Of a stretch of DNA of 64,000 nucleotides, positions 25,692-39,381 are shown one piece after another. Source of the stretch: Chamaea fasciata (lineage: Eukaryota > Chordata > Aves > Passeriformes > Sylviidae); NCBI GenBank assembly GCA_029207755.1, contig JARCOQ010000002.1, forward strand, positions 39,504,244 through 39,568,243, given 5' to 3'. Every line of letters begins with the position of its first letter. Position 1 is the first letter of the stretch. The position numbers and the translations under genes were made by a program. Below the pieces are notes generated by a model. It saw nothing but the letters and a program-made list of their open reading frames with translations, ran no database searches and had not been told where the DNA came from.

Positions 25692-28600
25692 CAGTGCCTG
25701 AGGGGGTCTGAGGATTTAATTCGGTTACTGGCATGGTGATTGGTGGGTCCGGCAATGCCAAGAGAGATGGATCCCTGCTAGGGAGCATAGCTGGGCAGCC
25801 TTACTGTGGATGACACATTTTTGAAATAATAAATCAAGGTAGATATTTTCTTAATATTTGAAAAGCTACAGATTTTAAAAAAATAATAAAAAATTATATG
25901 GGTGTTATAATCTTTCAAAAATATTTCTTTTACCACATTCCACAATATCTTTAGACTTAATATGTTCCTATCCACGACTTTTAGGGTAAATATATATATG
26001 TTTAAAATGACAAAGAATGTTTCTGGCTGACTGCAGGGCTCTTCACATTTTCATGAGAGTAATAGTTAAATATTTCCATAAAGACATTTTGAGGACCATC
26101 AGATTTCTATGAGTTATGGCACTATCGGGATGGTTGTATTCAGTTGACTCACCGTGTAATACCATTTCAGCTGCCTTATGAAATATGATTCATCCTTCTG
26201 GGTTATGCAAGGCCTTTTGTGTTATCTTTGTCTGTCTCAGACAGGGGCAGAAGGCTCTATGGATAGGCAAGGCAATCTCAACTTTAAATTGAACTTTTGT
26301 CACAAAAAGGTCTTAGTTATTATCTAGGATAGACTGATTACAAAATTAATTTTAAGAATATTGGTTGTATAAATCAGTTTATTGAATTTCCTGGAGAAAT
26401 GAAATTCTTCTCCAAGAAAGAGGTCTGAGATTAAATTTTTAAAAAGGCATTGTAAGAAGTATGAAGATGCATTTATGTGAGTCTCATCACCATGTCACCA
26501 TGCTATTGAAGTAAAAGCTTATAATTGCTTTGTAATGGAATATGAATTCAAATATGCTTTGCTTACAATTTTCTCCTTTTCCTGTTTCTACAACTGCATA
26601 ATTTTAAGATAGAGCAATAAATTTTGTTTTGTATTGCAGAAAATGTTTAAAGCACTGTAGAATTGTGAATGACCAGTCCTTACAGACTTCAACAGAGCAA
26701 AAATCAAAAATATTTATGAGAATCTAACCTATCTCTCCTTGTACTTTTACAGGAATTTCATTTTCATTTCAGTATCTCTAACTGTTTTTTCTCCCCTATC
26801 TCAGTCTGTAGAGTGTTCTTAGTGTGCAATTTGACACCGATGATCCCAAATTGCAGCACCTTTCAAACTTCTTTATGTTTAGCTTCCAGTGATTCTGGAC
26901 ATTGCTTAGAAGAAGATCCCAGAAGAAAAAGATGTTTCAGTAAATATTTCAGTTAAGTCTGAAGAATTCCACCTGGCAAAGTCAACATCTATGAAGAAAA
27001 CTCATGCAGTAAACTTTTTAATCCAAAGCCATATTATTCTTCATTTCTTTATTTCCAGTACAGTTTATAGTTAAAATGATTTCATTTTATGCATATTACA
27101 AAGCATCCTTTTCTTTTAAATGTTGCAGCCCATAGTCAAACTGAGATAGCAGAAGCTGTTATGAACTCTTATATGTATTGATATAAGCAAACCTACAACA
27201 CACCCTTGCTCTGACCTTACCTTTTCTCCTTTTGCCTCTGCAGAAAATGCCAGTGACAATACTGATAATATCATAGCAGCATATACCTCCATTCAAATCA
27301 TTACTTTTCTTATAGAGTTCATAGGGTATTTTAATAAATCATTGTCATTTTTCTTGAAAAATTGTTCATCTTACAATGTTTCTATATGAAATAAATTGGA
27401 CATGGATAATAAATTAAATTAAAATAATCTCATTCCCCTCCTTTAGACATTCATAAATATCAGAATTACTGCCACTAGGAAATTGATTCAATTTAAACTG
27501 AAGTATACATTCAACTGGTTCACTATTTTTCAGTCAAAGGACTTTTTGTCAGAACTTAATTACAAGTGACTTGGAAGAGTACTATAGCTTGCTGCAGCCT
27601 CCTCAGATGGAGGAAGCAGAAATGAATTTTGCAGACTTCTGTGGCTCAAAATTAACATCCTGATCTTTAACAGACAGACATGCACCACTGTGTTTTCAAG
27701 GAAGTGCAATGTCTCAGTATAATTTATTGTGGAGAAAACATAGAGTATCCTTAAACAATATTTATTTATTTTGAAACCATTTTTACTACTTGATCTACTG
27801 AAAATTTCTTTGAATGCATGCCAGGGAATGCCACTATTTTTGCCCGTGTTCTTCTTCACTCTGCATTATACAATGAAAGTTAAATTCCAAAAATATCACC
27901 AATGAAAGACAACACAAAGAACAGAGAATGTACAGTGTTAAGTAAATCTCAATTTCCTTGAGTCTAATTACTCATAAGAAGGTAATTAATGGTGCAAGAA
28001 GATTCCTGAAAAACAAAGGAAATAAAGACAGCAGCAAGTTTCTATTCTGCAACTTTCTGTAATGTGTTACATGTTTTTTTAAATTCAAAATTTAAATTTT
28101 CAAATTCACTACCTCACAAGTCTTGAATTTAGGTAATTTTCAGTGAAAAACACATCTAATATTTTTTTCAATAATAATTGTGACCTAGTGGGTCTCTTTC
28201 AGGAATATTTCAAAAGAATATATAAAAAGATATTCTATGTCATGTTTGGACAAAATCAGGATTCAAGTCCCATCAGCACTAACTACTCAAAAAACCCTCC
28301 AAATACTTCTCTAAGTGCTTTGAAAATGTGATTAAACTATGTATATTAAAGTAAGAAGAACTTTTTATTGGTCTCAAGCAATTTTTTTTTTTAATGGTGC
28401 CAGTAATGTGGGTTTGATTAGGAAGAGATGTTCTGCCAGTGGCTGGACCTGTCAGGCAGTACATTAACTTTCCAAATTAAATGTCTTGCATTTTATTCTT
28501 GGAGTGGGTTGTGAGTGAGAAGTATTTCGGTAGTCTCATACTGGGCAACAGTTGTCTTCAAGGGTGGGCTGTCCTGACATACTGGCATCATCTGTTTATA

Positions 28601-31600
28601 TTCAGGTAAGGTACTATCTAACTTGAAAAAGTATTTCCTCTCCAAAATATAACTCTACGAAATTCTCTTCAATTCATCAGCAAGTTGTTATTATTAGGTG
28701 CCTAAAAAAGAGTCATGATCCTTTATTCATCCAAGATCCACCATCCCCCCTTGAAACACACGTTGATTCTGTAGAGGTCCCCAAAGAGTCCTTTACTCTC
28801 TGAAAATGGGGAGGATGAGAGAAGATTCAGATCAAAGGCCAGAACTGATTTAAGACAGAAGAGGCAGTGTCAGTCACTTTCAACTTAGCTCAGCAGCTGC
28901 AGTGGTCATCTATGAGGTAGGATAACTCTTTTTATCTGTTTCAGACCACAGCTCAAAATCACACTTTCTCCTTAAATGTGTGCTATACCTGCAGGTGGCT
29001 GTTAGATGGGATCAAGATATGTACAAGCCTCTTTCTAAGGCAGAGGAGCCAAGAGCACAGAAATCAAATGACAAACAAATGAGCACCTGCATGTGTCAGG
29101 CACAATTTAGGGCATCTCCAATAACCCAAATATTTTCTTCTTTCATTGAATTGACTCCTGTCCTAGAAATGAACAGAGACCCCCTTAGGTGAATCTCTGT
29201 CAATGGCTTATTCCAATACACTGAGTTGTTTATTGGAAAGCAAAAAGCTAAAAAGCTTTATAAAAGCTAAATAACAGGCATGTCACCCTCTAAAACAGGT
29301 TGCCCTCCATTGGGGCAATAATGGAGATAGTAGTAAATTTTCTGCAATGTATTCTGGAAGACAGTCATCGGAGCCCGTAACAGCAGAAGATATATAGGCT
29401 GATACATCTCAAGGATATCTAGAAGAGAAAACAGCTTTTCACAGAAGCTGGTAACTATTCTGGCACCAGGCCTGCACAAATGTGGCACCTCAAGTGCAAT
29501 CCCATGACAGAAATTAGGTATATCTGATGATAGAAAGAAATAATTTTAGAGGAGTGAATGAATACAACAAAAATCCCCATTATGGACTTACATACCTGAC
29601 ACCAAAGTCATTAACTGATTTCATTTAATTTATGTCTTCTGTTGTTTGCTCACCCAAGGAAATGAAGCATACCCGTTTGCAGCGCAAACAAGAATGTTTA
29701 CAGGATAATATAGATACTCACTACACAGTCAACAAATATTTTCCTCAGCACACAAAGTCAAGAGCCATTTAAGAAGTAGAAGTGATTTATGACTTTTATG
29801 AATGTCAATCCTCTACTTGACATCAGTCCAAGAACAGTTTTCCCATGTCATGTGCATTTTCTGGCTACCAGCCTTTACTTATCTGCCCAGGTCTTCAACT
29901 TGCAGCAAATATTAAGTAGCAGAGGAGCAGAACAGCAGAATACTACAGCTTGGCTGGTTTTCCACTGAACACTGGCACACCAGTAGTCGAGTTGTCTCTG
30001 AACTGATTTTTCAAAAAGAAGTGATTACCTAAGCAGAAGGCTCTAATACAGGATAAATATGCATGTCATGTTCTGACACTAAGGATATGATCACAAACAT
30101 GGGTAACAAACACCCAAGTACCGGCCAGGAGACCTGCCTCTCACAGATGTCTCAGGTGATCTTGTAGCCAGCCGTGTGTCAGCTTTTCTTGAGACAATGC
30201 CTGCTTGATGAATTAATTTGTGTTTTAAAGCATGACTTCTGGAAAGGGCTTATGACATTCTTATTTTCGATTATGCTCTTGAAATCTGAAGTTATCTATG
30301 CTTTCATATTTTCACTACAAATGACATCTAAATGATCCCATGCTTCAACTATGTTTTACCGTAGAGATGTTTAGAACAAGAAATACCTTTATCATAAAGA
30401 GGTTGACACCATGAAAGGGTTGACCCTTACTCCCATACATTGGATCCAAATAGCTACAGTATTTTGTTTACAGTTTGTATTTATCTAACTCATTTGTGCA
30501 AAATCTATTATACAGTGACAGGGAGGTTTTGAAGAACACCAGCAGAAATCATAGATAAGAGCAAAAGACTACTTCTTACATTTACTTTAGGAAAAAGTAT
30601 CCCTTTTCTCTTAAAACACACAGTTTCTAATGAATTCATTTGAAGCACTGTTTTGCCATAGGCTGCAAGAAAAAAAAAAGCTTGAGTAGAAAAATGTTCT
30701 ACCAAAGCCATTTACTGTGTATTCTGCAAGTTTGGGGGGTTGGCTGGAGAAAAACACCCATAGTTCAGCAAAGAAAAATAGTGGAAGTTGGGAACAGTAC
30801 ACAAGAGTCTAACTCATTTTCGCAGAAGTCATCATGAGGCTTCCTACAGTCAGTTAGAGGTAGAGAGCCCTCTTACATACACCGAGATGAGTAGTAGTCC
30901 TGGTTAGGCAACAGTTTCCAAGACTATCAGAGTTTCTTGCAGATAAGAGGATCCATGCAAAACCTGCTGTAATACTTATCTCATAGAGTGGGGACAATGC
31001 TTCACACATTTAGAACAGAGTGTTTTTTGTTATATAAACCTCTATATTTGTAGAGATGACAGTGAGACCCCAGACACTAGAGTAGTTATTTTTCACAGTT
31101 TTCCATTTCATGCATGACATTCCTTTTTAGAAGCATCATGACTGAGTTAGGAATACAAAGTTGTGAAGTAAAAAAGGTTGGTTTACATCTGTGAAAGCTT
31201 CAGTGCCTAATCAAGGCTACCAAGTTTCCAGGATTTTAATGCTTATTTAAAAAGTGAAAGTTTTTATCATAACAAATTACAGGTTTAAGTAACGTTAAGT
31301 TTTCAAATTAATTCCATCAACTCTTACTTGCAAATTAATCTTGCACAGCTGGTTTACAATTCATTATTACCAAAAGAGTAAGTTTGTATCGGTTTCAAAC
31401 TACTCAGACAGGTGCTGGATGCTGCATTACACACTGGCAGTCTATGGAGCAGTGAGGTTATCTCCAAATTTTCTTTAAAATTTCTCCACCTACTTGCGAA
31501 GGAGCAAAGACTACCTGTCCCAAAATTACTTACTCAATGTCTGAATTTCTGCAGTGTAAGCAATGTAAACAGTGTATACAAAGGTAGTGAGGGTTGACAG

Positions 31601-31849
31601 TACAAGGTAACTAAGCCTGAGAGAGTGTAGCTAAGAAGATGACAATTAGGTCTGTGCCAGGAAACTACAGCAATGCAGCAGCCAGGTAAGTTTGCTCAAG
31701 TTTTGAATTTGAGGTACTAACTAACAACATGTGCATTTTCTAAAACAGAAAATAATTCAAATAAATAAAATGCATAGAAATTATTTTAAATGATCATATA
31801 AAAGATCATTTCACCACATCTAATCACCTTAATAATTTAAAAATTTTTA

Positions 31850-31943
31850 GATGGATAGATAGATACATAGATAGATAGACAGATAGATAGATGGATGGAT
31901 GCAGGGATAGATAGAGAGATAGAGGTAGAGATAGATATATGGA
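31850..31943. repeat. (GATA)n-like degenerate microsatellite
   Basis: About 94 bases of GATA and GATG tetranucleotide units with several interruptions. It lies directly before a CR1 fragment. Confidence 0.9.
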
Positions 31944-31956
31944 TTTCAGTCTACTA

Positions 31957-32265
31957 CTACTACCTGAAAGTAGCTTGTAGTGAGGCAGGGGTCCATCCCT
32001 TCTCCCATGTAATAAGCATTAGGATGAGATAAAATGGACTCAGGTTGCACCTGGAGAGCTTTAGATTAGATATTAGGAAAAAAAATCTTCCTTGGAAAAG
32101 GTAGTAGTGGAATATGTTTCCCAGGGAATTGGTGGAATCACCAGTTGTGGAAGTGCTCAAAAGGTTCATGGTTGAGGAATTGGTGATGAAGATGATGGGG
32201 CTAAGTTAATGATTGGACACAATAATCTTAGTGCTCTTTTCCAACCTTAATGATTTTATGAGTTC
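31957..32265 (+). mobile_element. CR1 LINE 3' fragment (plus orientation), old
   Basis: It begins within CTACCTGAAAGTAGCTTGTA, a diverged form of the CR1 segment CTACCTGAAAGGAGGTTGTA. It continues through TTTAGATTAGATATTAGGAA and GGAATTGGTGGAATCACC, and ends with TTTTCCAACCTTAATGATTT. Several small gaps separate it from a typical copy. The reading frame is broken, so it is inactive. Its 5' edge abuts the GATA-like array. Confidence 0.88.
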
Positions 32266-32591
32266 ATAATTTTATAGAAGTACTTTATAAAATATTTTTA
32301 TATTTCATATCTACTATAAAATATACTTTAGGAGAAAAAATGTATTGGTGTCAGTTACATTACAAATAGACCTGTACTCTCTAAGCATAAATACAGTTAA
32401 ATTTGTTTACAGAAATATCTCATTCATCTACACTTAAGGATTTCAGTAGATTTAGATGGCGGCTATTTACTAGGTATTTTAGTAATAGCTTACTCACTGT
32501 TCTTTGCTTTTATTATCCTTTTCACTCCTACTGCTCAAATTGTATTTTATATTGTTATGGATGCCAACAGACACTGTGATTTTCTAATGGG

Positions 32592-32607
32592 AAAAAAAAA
32601 AAAAAAA
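32592..32607 (+). repeat. A16 homopolymer run
   Basis: Sixteen consecutive A bases. A further A/C-rich stretch lies at 32712-32753. No retrotransposed gene body was recognised upstream of either. Confidence 0.9.
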
Positions 32608-35600
32608 TGGCCCAGACCTCTTAATTCTCTGCATCAATGCTGTATATCCCTGGAAACTTAGGAACATACACAGAGCTAATTAAAATCCTTTGACCAGTAC
32701 ACACTTTAATGCAAAAAAACAAAACCAAACAAAGAAACCCAAACAAACAAAATCATGTCAGCTAACTTCATTAAAATTGGGATGAAAATCAGCTTCCTCC
32801 TACAATATAAAACATGCATTTTATTTTAGGACTGTGCCTGAAGAGCTAACCAAATGCACTGTTCAGGCCTACTACAAGTTATATGAGCATTGAGATCAAA
32901 CATCTACCTGCAAGCTGTAAGATGTTGAAATGAAGCAGAGCACAATCCAGCAGTGTGAAGGGATGAAAGTCTTTGTGACTACAATCTGTGATTTCAGTAC
33001 ACTTTTTGTGGTCTAAAAATAAAATAAAAAGGTTAAAGCTATTCATCTTATAGACTGGCAAAACTAGCAATCTAAGCAACAAATCCACTCTTATCCTTTA
33101 TTTTTTGAGAAGCAATGTTTCCTCTGAACTTCAGCGACCCAGAGCACACATAACGCAGGAACTGCTGGTTAGGTTGACCACCCTGCTCCTTTCTGTTGTG
33201 ATATTGCCAATAAAACTTAAAGACAAGTACTTGGGCTTAAAGGCTTTCAGACACATTATTAAATGGAACGTAAACAAGGTCAGCACATTCTTGCTGGTCC
33301 TTGAAATTACATTTGAGCTGTAGCAAAGGTCAGGAAGATGCCCTGAGCACAGACCCCATTATTTGGGCTCACAGAATATGTCCATAATACAGAACTGTTC
33401 CCCAAGGCTAGTTGGTACAGCAGAGTTCCAATTCACACACTTACATTCCCAGTCCCCCTCCCTCAGGATGGGCATAGCAAGCCACCTGTAAGGATTTACC
33501 CCTGCTCAGTAATCCGTTCATTGTGCCAAAGCACTGGTTGGAAAAGTCATCATTTCACAGGGTTTGTGGAATTGTGATTGGGTCTGCCTGCCAACATAAG
33601 AGCAGGTAGGATCAGGGCTAGAGTTCAGATCTGTTCTTTGGCCCTCTTCAGTGTATCATCTGACATATTTACAGCATTGGAAGATAGCATATTATTGTAG
33701 ATGTAGAATCAGCCCTTTACCCCACAGACTTCACCAAAATATTTCCAGCAATTTGATCTTGTAATAGGACCTTTATTTTATTTTTTTAATATTTTTAATT
33801 ATATGAAAGGGAAATAGATTCATATCTTTAAAAAGCCTTTTTTTTTTCAAGAATTTAAAAATTATCCTTTGTTCTAAGAAGCTTTTTTACAAGATTAATT
33901 TAGAGATATGAACTTACTTCAGTCAAAAAGTGTTTAGAAACAAATCCTGAATTAGAGATCAGATGTGATGGTGTTTATTAACTCAGTGCCTGAAAGAGAC
34001 ACAAGTAGTCCTGGGAGTGTTGGTGCCCACAGTAGGACTGCGGAGAGTGAAGGAAGCAGCATGGACCAGGGCCGGGGACAGCTGGAAGAGATACCCTCCA
34101 GCACTAAAGGTAGCAAGCAGCCCATGCCCAAGAAAGAGGCACTTCTAAAATTCAGTCTCTTACTCTATGTGGGACCTGCTAGCAATGTCATCCATGATCA
34201 ATTCCTAGGCTACTAGTGCTTTTACACCTTAGATGAAATTCAAGTTCACTGCGCTATACATACATTTGTGTCAACAACTACTACTACAAAAAAATCCAGC
34301 TCAGAGGTTCTGGACTGCAGTCTGGAATCAGAGCTCACAAAAATCAGCAGCTCTTAAGGTTGCCTCACCCAAATTCCCCGTTTTTTGGTTTGCCAAGGCA
34401 GAAAAGTCATTAGGGGAAAGCGGCACAACATGACATAGGTACCACTGAAGGACTTCTCAGGCAGGGCACCAGGGGTTTACCTTGACCCTCATCCCTGAAA
34501 TGAGTTGAGACTATTCAGGATGAAATAGTCAATCATCGTCTTCTCTTTCTTACATTCCAACCCTAAACCTAACCTTCCCGACACCAGCTGGGTTATAACC
34601 TCTCCATCTGCCCACTGTCCTTATGTTCTTTACAGAAACCACACATGGAGGGACTGGAGCTATGGATGTATCCACTAAAAACAGTGCCTCTAGCATCTAC
34701 TATACATCCAAATTTCTCTCCATCATCTTCTGCACCTTGTGCAAACATATTGTCTGTCATAGCTGGGTACAGAGAAGAGGATTTATGCTGCAAGCTCCTG
34801 TTTTATGCAGTAGTTTTAAGTGCCTTTCCCACTATTCTGTAGTTACTGTCTCTTTCTTATCCTGTTTTTCTTAACCTCTCAGCTTCTTGATGACAAGTCA
34901 GTGCCCCTTGTCATTCAAAAAGTGAAAATCTTCAGGCCAGGAAATCCGTGCTTGTGAACTGCTACTTATCAGGCTTCTTAGCTGTTTGGTCAAAGTAAGA
35001 ATTCTCCTGGTCAGGCAGCACTGAAGTAAAGCATTGTATATCCTGGGATTCACAGGAAAGGGCACTGCCTCACTGAATGACTACAGCTATTATTGGTAAT
35101 TGTTTTTCAAGAACTCTCACATTAACATTCTGTCATGGCAAGCAATCTAGCAACCTCTCAGGATGATCATTCCAACAATAAAAAGTACATAAAACAAATT
35201 TGCCAAAATGCAGTCATGCATGTCCTGAAATGAAGTATCAATCTATGGAATTGCTCTGAAAGGAGATAACTGACTAATATCCTTGACAGTGGGTTTCCAG
35301 TGCTCCTAGAGTTGTATAAGAGCCCCTCACAGCCCCAAATGTCTTCTTCATGAAGGTCAACTGCACTATAGTCCATTTATGACAAGTCATTTTCTGTCTA
35401 GTTTCCAGATAAGCACTTGAACAGACCATGGATTTTTTTCCTCAATTGGCTATTTTCAGCTAAAAAATTGTTTTAGAGGTCCTGAGCAATAACACAGGCC
35501 TTGGGAGAAAAGCCTTTCTGCATTAGCCATCTGACTGACACCATGAATGATTACATCCAAGCATCAAATTTAATGAGATTTCTGCAAAAATGGGTGACAT

Positions 35601-38600
35601 CTGCATAGCACTCATGTCCTGGCTAACTGACATACATTTGTCATCACTGAGGCCTTTGTCCTTTATTAATCCACTTTCGAGAATGCCTGCTGTTGGAAAT
35701 TGAAATGCTTTTTAGCAGTCACCCTGCAGACTGTGTAAGAGCACACATCTCTGAAAGCATAATGACACACTGTCATGCCTAGGAATGCATTTAAAACATT
35801 TAAAAACATGAGAGAACTCTGACAACAAAATATATTGAGAATTTAGCAGGGGATGTCTGCATAAACATTATTCTACATCCTTTAAAAAAAGCAAGGTGCA
35901 TATACTTTTGTTATAATATAGTGGCTAGAAACTCTTTAACAATATTCAGAGTGCATGGGAGAAATATTGTTATAAAGGAAATGTACTAAAATATTTTCCT
36001 TTAATTTTGTTTGTGCTTGGGACCATTATATAATTCTGGGCCTAGGGCTCCAACCCAGTAAAAGCATACGATTGTATCAAAATCCCAGCTTTCCTCTAAA
36101 CTTTCCCTCATGGCTACAAATAAAAATTTCACTAATATTTTCCTACATCAACAGATAGCCTGAGACAGTAGAGGATGGAGATTGAAGAATCACCCTTTTT
36201 TATTAAATTAGCCCCAGGACTTTCTCTTCTGAGACAAAGATCTGACCTGGTGCTTCCCAGCAAAGAGCAGCAAACACTTGGCAGGAAGGCAGGAGTGCAA
36301 AGAACATATCTTTCTTCCATGTTTTCTCCAAGGAAGAAAAGCAAGACATTTCCACTGCAAATGAAATGGGACTCTGGAAGGCCAAGAGCTGCAAGGTGTC
36401 CAATGTGAGGCACCATCTTATTCCAGGCATTGCTTGCACCTTGATCAAAGGCACTGACAGCAGCAAAGTCAAGTCTATTGAGCAGGCAGAGCAAGGGGAG
36501 ACACTCAGCAGTGAAGATGTTCATTGCCGATGGAAGTGGAAAACCGAGTTCCTTGTTCTTCCTATGGCCCAGAGCCATACTCTGAGCTCCTGAGAAGACT
36601 GCAGTGCATTGTGAAGACAATATTCTTCCATCATACATCCACAGTATTAAAATTTCCTGAATTGAATCTCCTGAATTTCAAACAGTGGTTTCTCTTTCTT
36701 GTCGCTATTATTTCTAAACGCCATATATTTCCAACATTTATTGCCAATTAGTTGCTTTTACATAATTGCCAAGCGAAGAGGGGCAAGTGAATAGCACAAT
36801 TTGCTCTCTCATTTATAGGATTCAATGTTTCTTTCACTCTGAAGATATTGACCCCAACTATTACAAAATTCTGATCCAGCTGTTGTCACAACTCATGTAA
36901 CCGTGTTTTAGTTGAAGGCATATCAGAGAAAATATGAAGCTCTTTACAGCTGCAAATGACAAAAAAATTACAGTATGTACAAATACTTCAATAATGGATT
37001 TTTTTAGCCTTTGATGTTCAGATAAATTTGTTTTTACTCTTGGACTAAGAAACCCAGCCAGTAAAAAATTTGATTGCATGAAATAGCACTAAAATATTAA
37101 AATGCTGAACTCTGTAGTGCAGAAATACTGGCTGCAACTTCCTCTTCAAAGGGAGGCACCAGATCCCTGTGTTTGCCACCTTGATCTGCATGCTCTGAGC
37201 TCTGACATTTCAGCAAGTGGGACCACACCACTCACCAGAGTTCAGACGACTGGAAGTTTTCAAAGGTCCTACTCTGCTGCAGCTCATGGTATGTTCAAAC
37301 AGCATTGGGCTCCCTCAAAAGAGTACCAGCAATGGCTTTCTATTGATGAAGTTTTTTTCCCTTCCTGCAGTTCCATTTTGGAGAAAGTGTCTGTTAGTGC
37401 ATTTCTGATTTCACAGTCCTCCATCTGTGTAGGAGCAGAAGCAAAACATCAGCCTCCAATAGCAAGAACATGGAAAACAATTTAAAGGGTCTTGGATGCC
37501 AAAAATATTTTTTTTTCCTAAATAACTATAGCTATTAATAATATGAATATTTTATGGAAGTAACAAGTTCTGTCCTCCAGGACTTATATAATCTTTTAAG
37601 TACAAGAAACCACAAGAAAGAGGTTTGTTTTGCATTTATAGATTTCAGAGACACACATTTTCCCAAAAACATCTGATTAAAAACAACAATGGAGGAGGAT
37701 CCTGAACCAGGACAAACTTCCTCCAATTTAGTTTGGCAAGTGTAAATGAACAATGTTTTCAAACACCACTCATATCAATCATCAAGAATTAAATAAGAAA
37801 ATTATGGATAGGAGTGGGATGTTACAGTCGCATATTTCTTTGCAAAGTTATGTTTGTTACCAGAGACCTCAATTATTGCAGCAGTCACATGGCCTATACA
37901 AACGGTGATTAGCATGTTCTCATTTAGAGAAGCTAAATGGAAAAAATAATCCTTTACTTTACAAATTAGGAAGTTTTCATGTGATTTTTGTTGGGTTTTA
38001 GTGACCTCTAAGTAATTTTCAACTTTTAAAAAGTTTTGGGTTGGGTTTTTTTTTACTTTAGTTTTAGTAGCTTTCAATCAAACAGTTAATGGACTTTCAG
38101 CAGGAATCCAGGCAGCTTTCCTGGGTGAGTGAATTTCAGAAAAGGGATGAATGTTCTGTTCTTGATTCAGGTATTAGTAATATTATTGTTCTTCGTGAAG
38201 AGCATCCTCCTGCGCTTCATTTTTTTTAATATCTGTCTTTCTCGCTGACAAGGCTCGCACAAAGAGAAGAGGTGATTGTGACCACTCGGTCTAGCCTGGA
38301 TGCTTCCTAAAATTCCTCTTTTGCTCCTCTACTGTTAGGTTCAGAACAATTACAATGGAGTTTTGGGGGTGTTTTTTAATCTGTTTCTATTTTTAGTCCT
38401 CCTGCTGTCACTTAGACAAGCTAATTGATGTTCACTCACGCAGCATCTAAAGAATAGCAACAATCACAGTTTACCATCAGAAATCATGGAAATGAGGTAT
38501 CTCCATGATGTCTTACTGTGTATCTTAGCTCTCGTATTTCATGGATATTCAGCTCCACTGGGTCCCTACAGAATGCATCTCCTGTATTAATGCTGCACAT

Positions 38601-38647
38601 CCACAAATGATGGTGTAGTCTGTTTGATTATTCCACTTTATTTCTAG

Positions 38648-38806
38648 GTCCTCCTGGTCCCCCAGGGGTTGTAATAGTCGAGGAAATTACAGACACAACA
38701 GCAACACTCTCCTGGAGTCCTGGGGCAGACAATCACAGCCCTATCTCCCTCTACAACCTGCAAGCACGCAGTCCATTTTCTCTTGGCTGGCAGACCGTAA
38801 AAACAG
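38648..38806 (+). CDS. CNTN5: CNTN5 exon: linker and first half of FN3-1
   Basis: A 159-nt exon, phase 1 at both ends, starting after tatttctag and ending at AACAG|gtgaga. The split codon gives Gly, followed by the proline-rich [13 protein letters not shown] linker typical of the contactin Ig6-FN3 boundary. The FN3-1 core follows: [17 protein letters not shown] with the conserved Trp (TGG at 38713-38715), then [18 protein letters not shown]. Its length is a multiple of three and it is phase-symmetric, so skipping it would keep the frame but would destroy the FN3 fold. The antisense open frame here is a shadow. Confidence 0.96.
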
Positions 38807-39231
38807 GTGAGAAAAATTTTCAAACAGCAAGTAGACTGTTCCAAACCCCTGATAATAACAGTAATAATCACTGGCAACTACAGGAACAAATACTCTTAAG
38901 AAAACAATGGCAAATTAAAATCACTGATTTTTTTTCTTTTTTTTCTTAAATTCCTTTGTGTTACTTAGCAGCAGCTCTGAAAGGACAGCACAAAGACACC
39001 TGCCACGATGCAACTGTGAATAAGCAGAAAGCTCTCCCCTAAATTCTTCAATCTGTGTTTTTTCAGGAATACTACAGTGTCAAAAACCTAGCTACGATTT
39101 CTGACATATTAGATCCTTGATGTCAATCATTTCCATTGACCATGTTGTACCACAAAGTCTCCTTTCTCTTGAGATACTGCACATCAGCTTCAGATTTCTG
39201 AGTGACCCATACATTTCTTTACTGTCTGCAG
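38807..39231 (+). other. CNTN5: Intron inside FN3-1 (425 bp)
   Basis: The shortest intron in the window, phase 1, gtgaga to ctgtctgcag. It is AT-rich with a T-rich tract near 38930-38946. An open frame from 39117 runs through its 3' end into the next exon and is intron read-through, not a coding start. Confidence 0.92.
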
Positions 39232-39381
39232 TTCCAGATCTGATAACTGGTGACATGGAGTCTGCTATGGCTGTGGAACTGAACCCTTGGGTGGAGTACG
39301 AGTTCAGAGTAGTAGCAACCAATAAAATTGGGACTGGAGACCCAAGTGCGCCATCGCGAGTGATCAGAACCAATGAAGCAG
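39232..39381 (+). CDS. CNTN5: CNTN5 exon: second half of FN3-1
   Basis: A 150-nt exon, phase 1 at both ends, starting after gtctgcag and ending at GAAGCAG|gtaaga. It encodes [19 protein letters not shown], then [19 protein letters not shown] with the conserved FN3 Tyr of the F strand, and ends [11 protein letters not shown]. With the preceding exon it forms a 309-nt phase 1-1 module equal to one FN3 domain. The sequence is intact. It also has a length divisible by three, so in-frame skipping is formally possible, but nothing in the sequence shows that this happens. Confidence 0.96.

Larger units (their letters stand above)
24925..38647 (+). other. CNTN5: Intron between Ig6 and FN3-1 (13723 bp)
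   Basis: The longest complete intron, phase 1, gtgagt to tatttctag. It holds a TG/CA-type repeat near 25652, a diverged GATA-like array at 31850-31943 joined to a CR1 tail, an A16 run at 32592-32607, and GC-richer stretches near 33965-34220 and 36170-36640 with overlapping open frames on both strands. None of those frames was recognised as a known protein. The rest is AT-rich unique DNA. Confidence 0.9.

Noticed and set aside
28087..28100. AAAATTTAAATTTT palindrome
   Set aside because: Expected by chance in such AT-rich DNA.
31786..31812. Hairpin AAATGATC/GATCATTT considered as a regulatory stem-loop
   Set aside because: An 8-bp stem in AT-rich intron DNA is not exceptional.
37102..37485. 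127-codon + strand open frame
   Set aside because: No recognisable family, no splice or start context beyond chance, and low-confidence composition; not reported as a gene.
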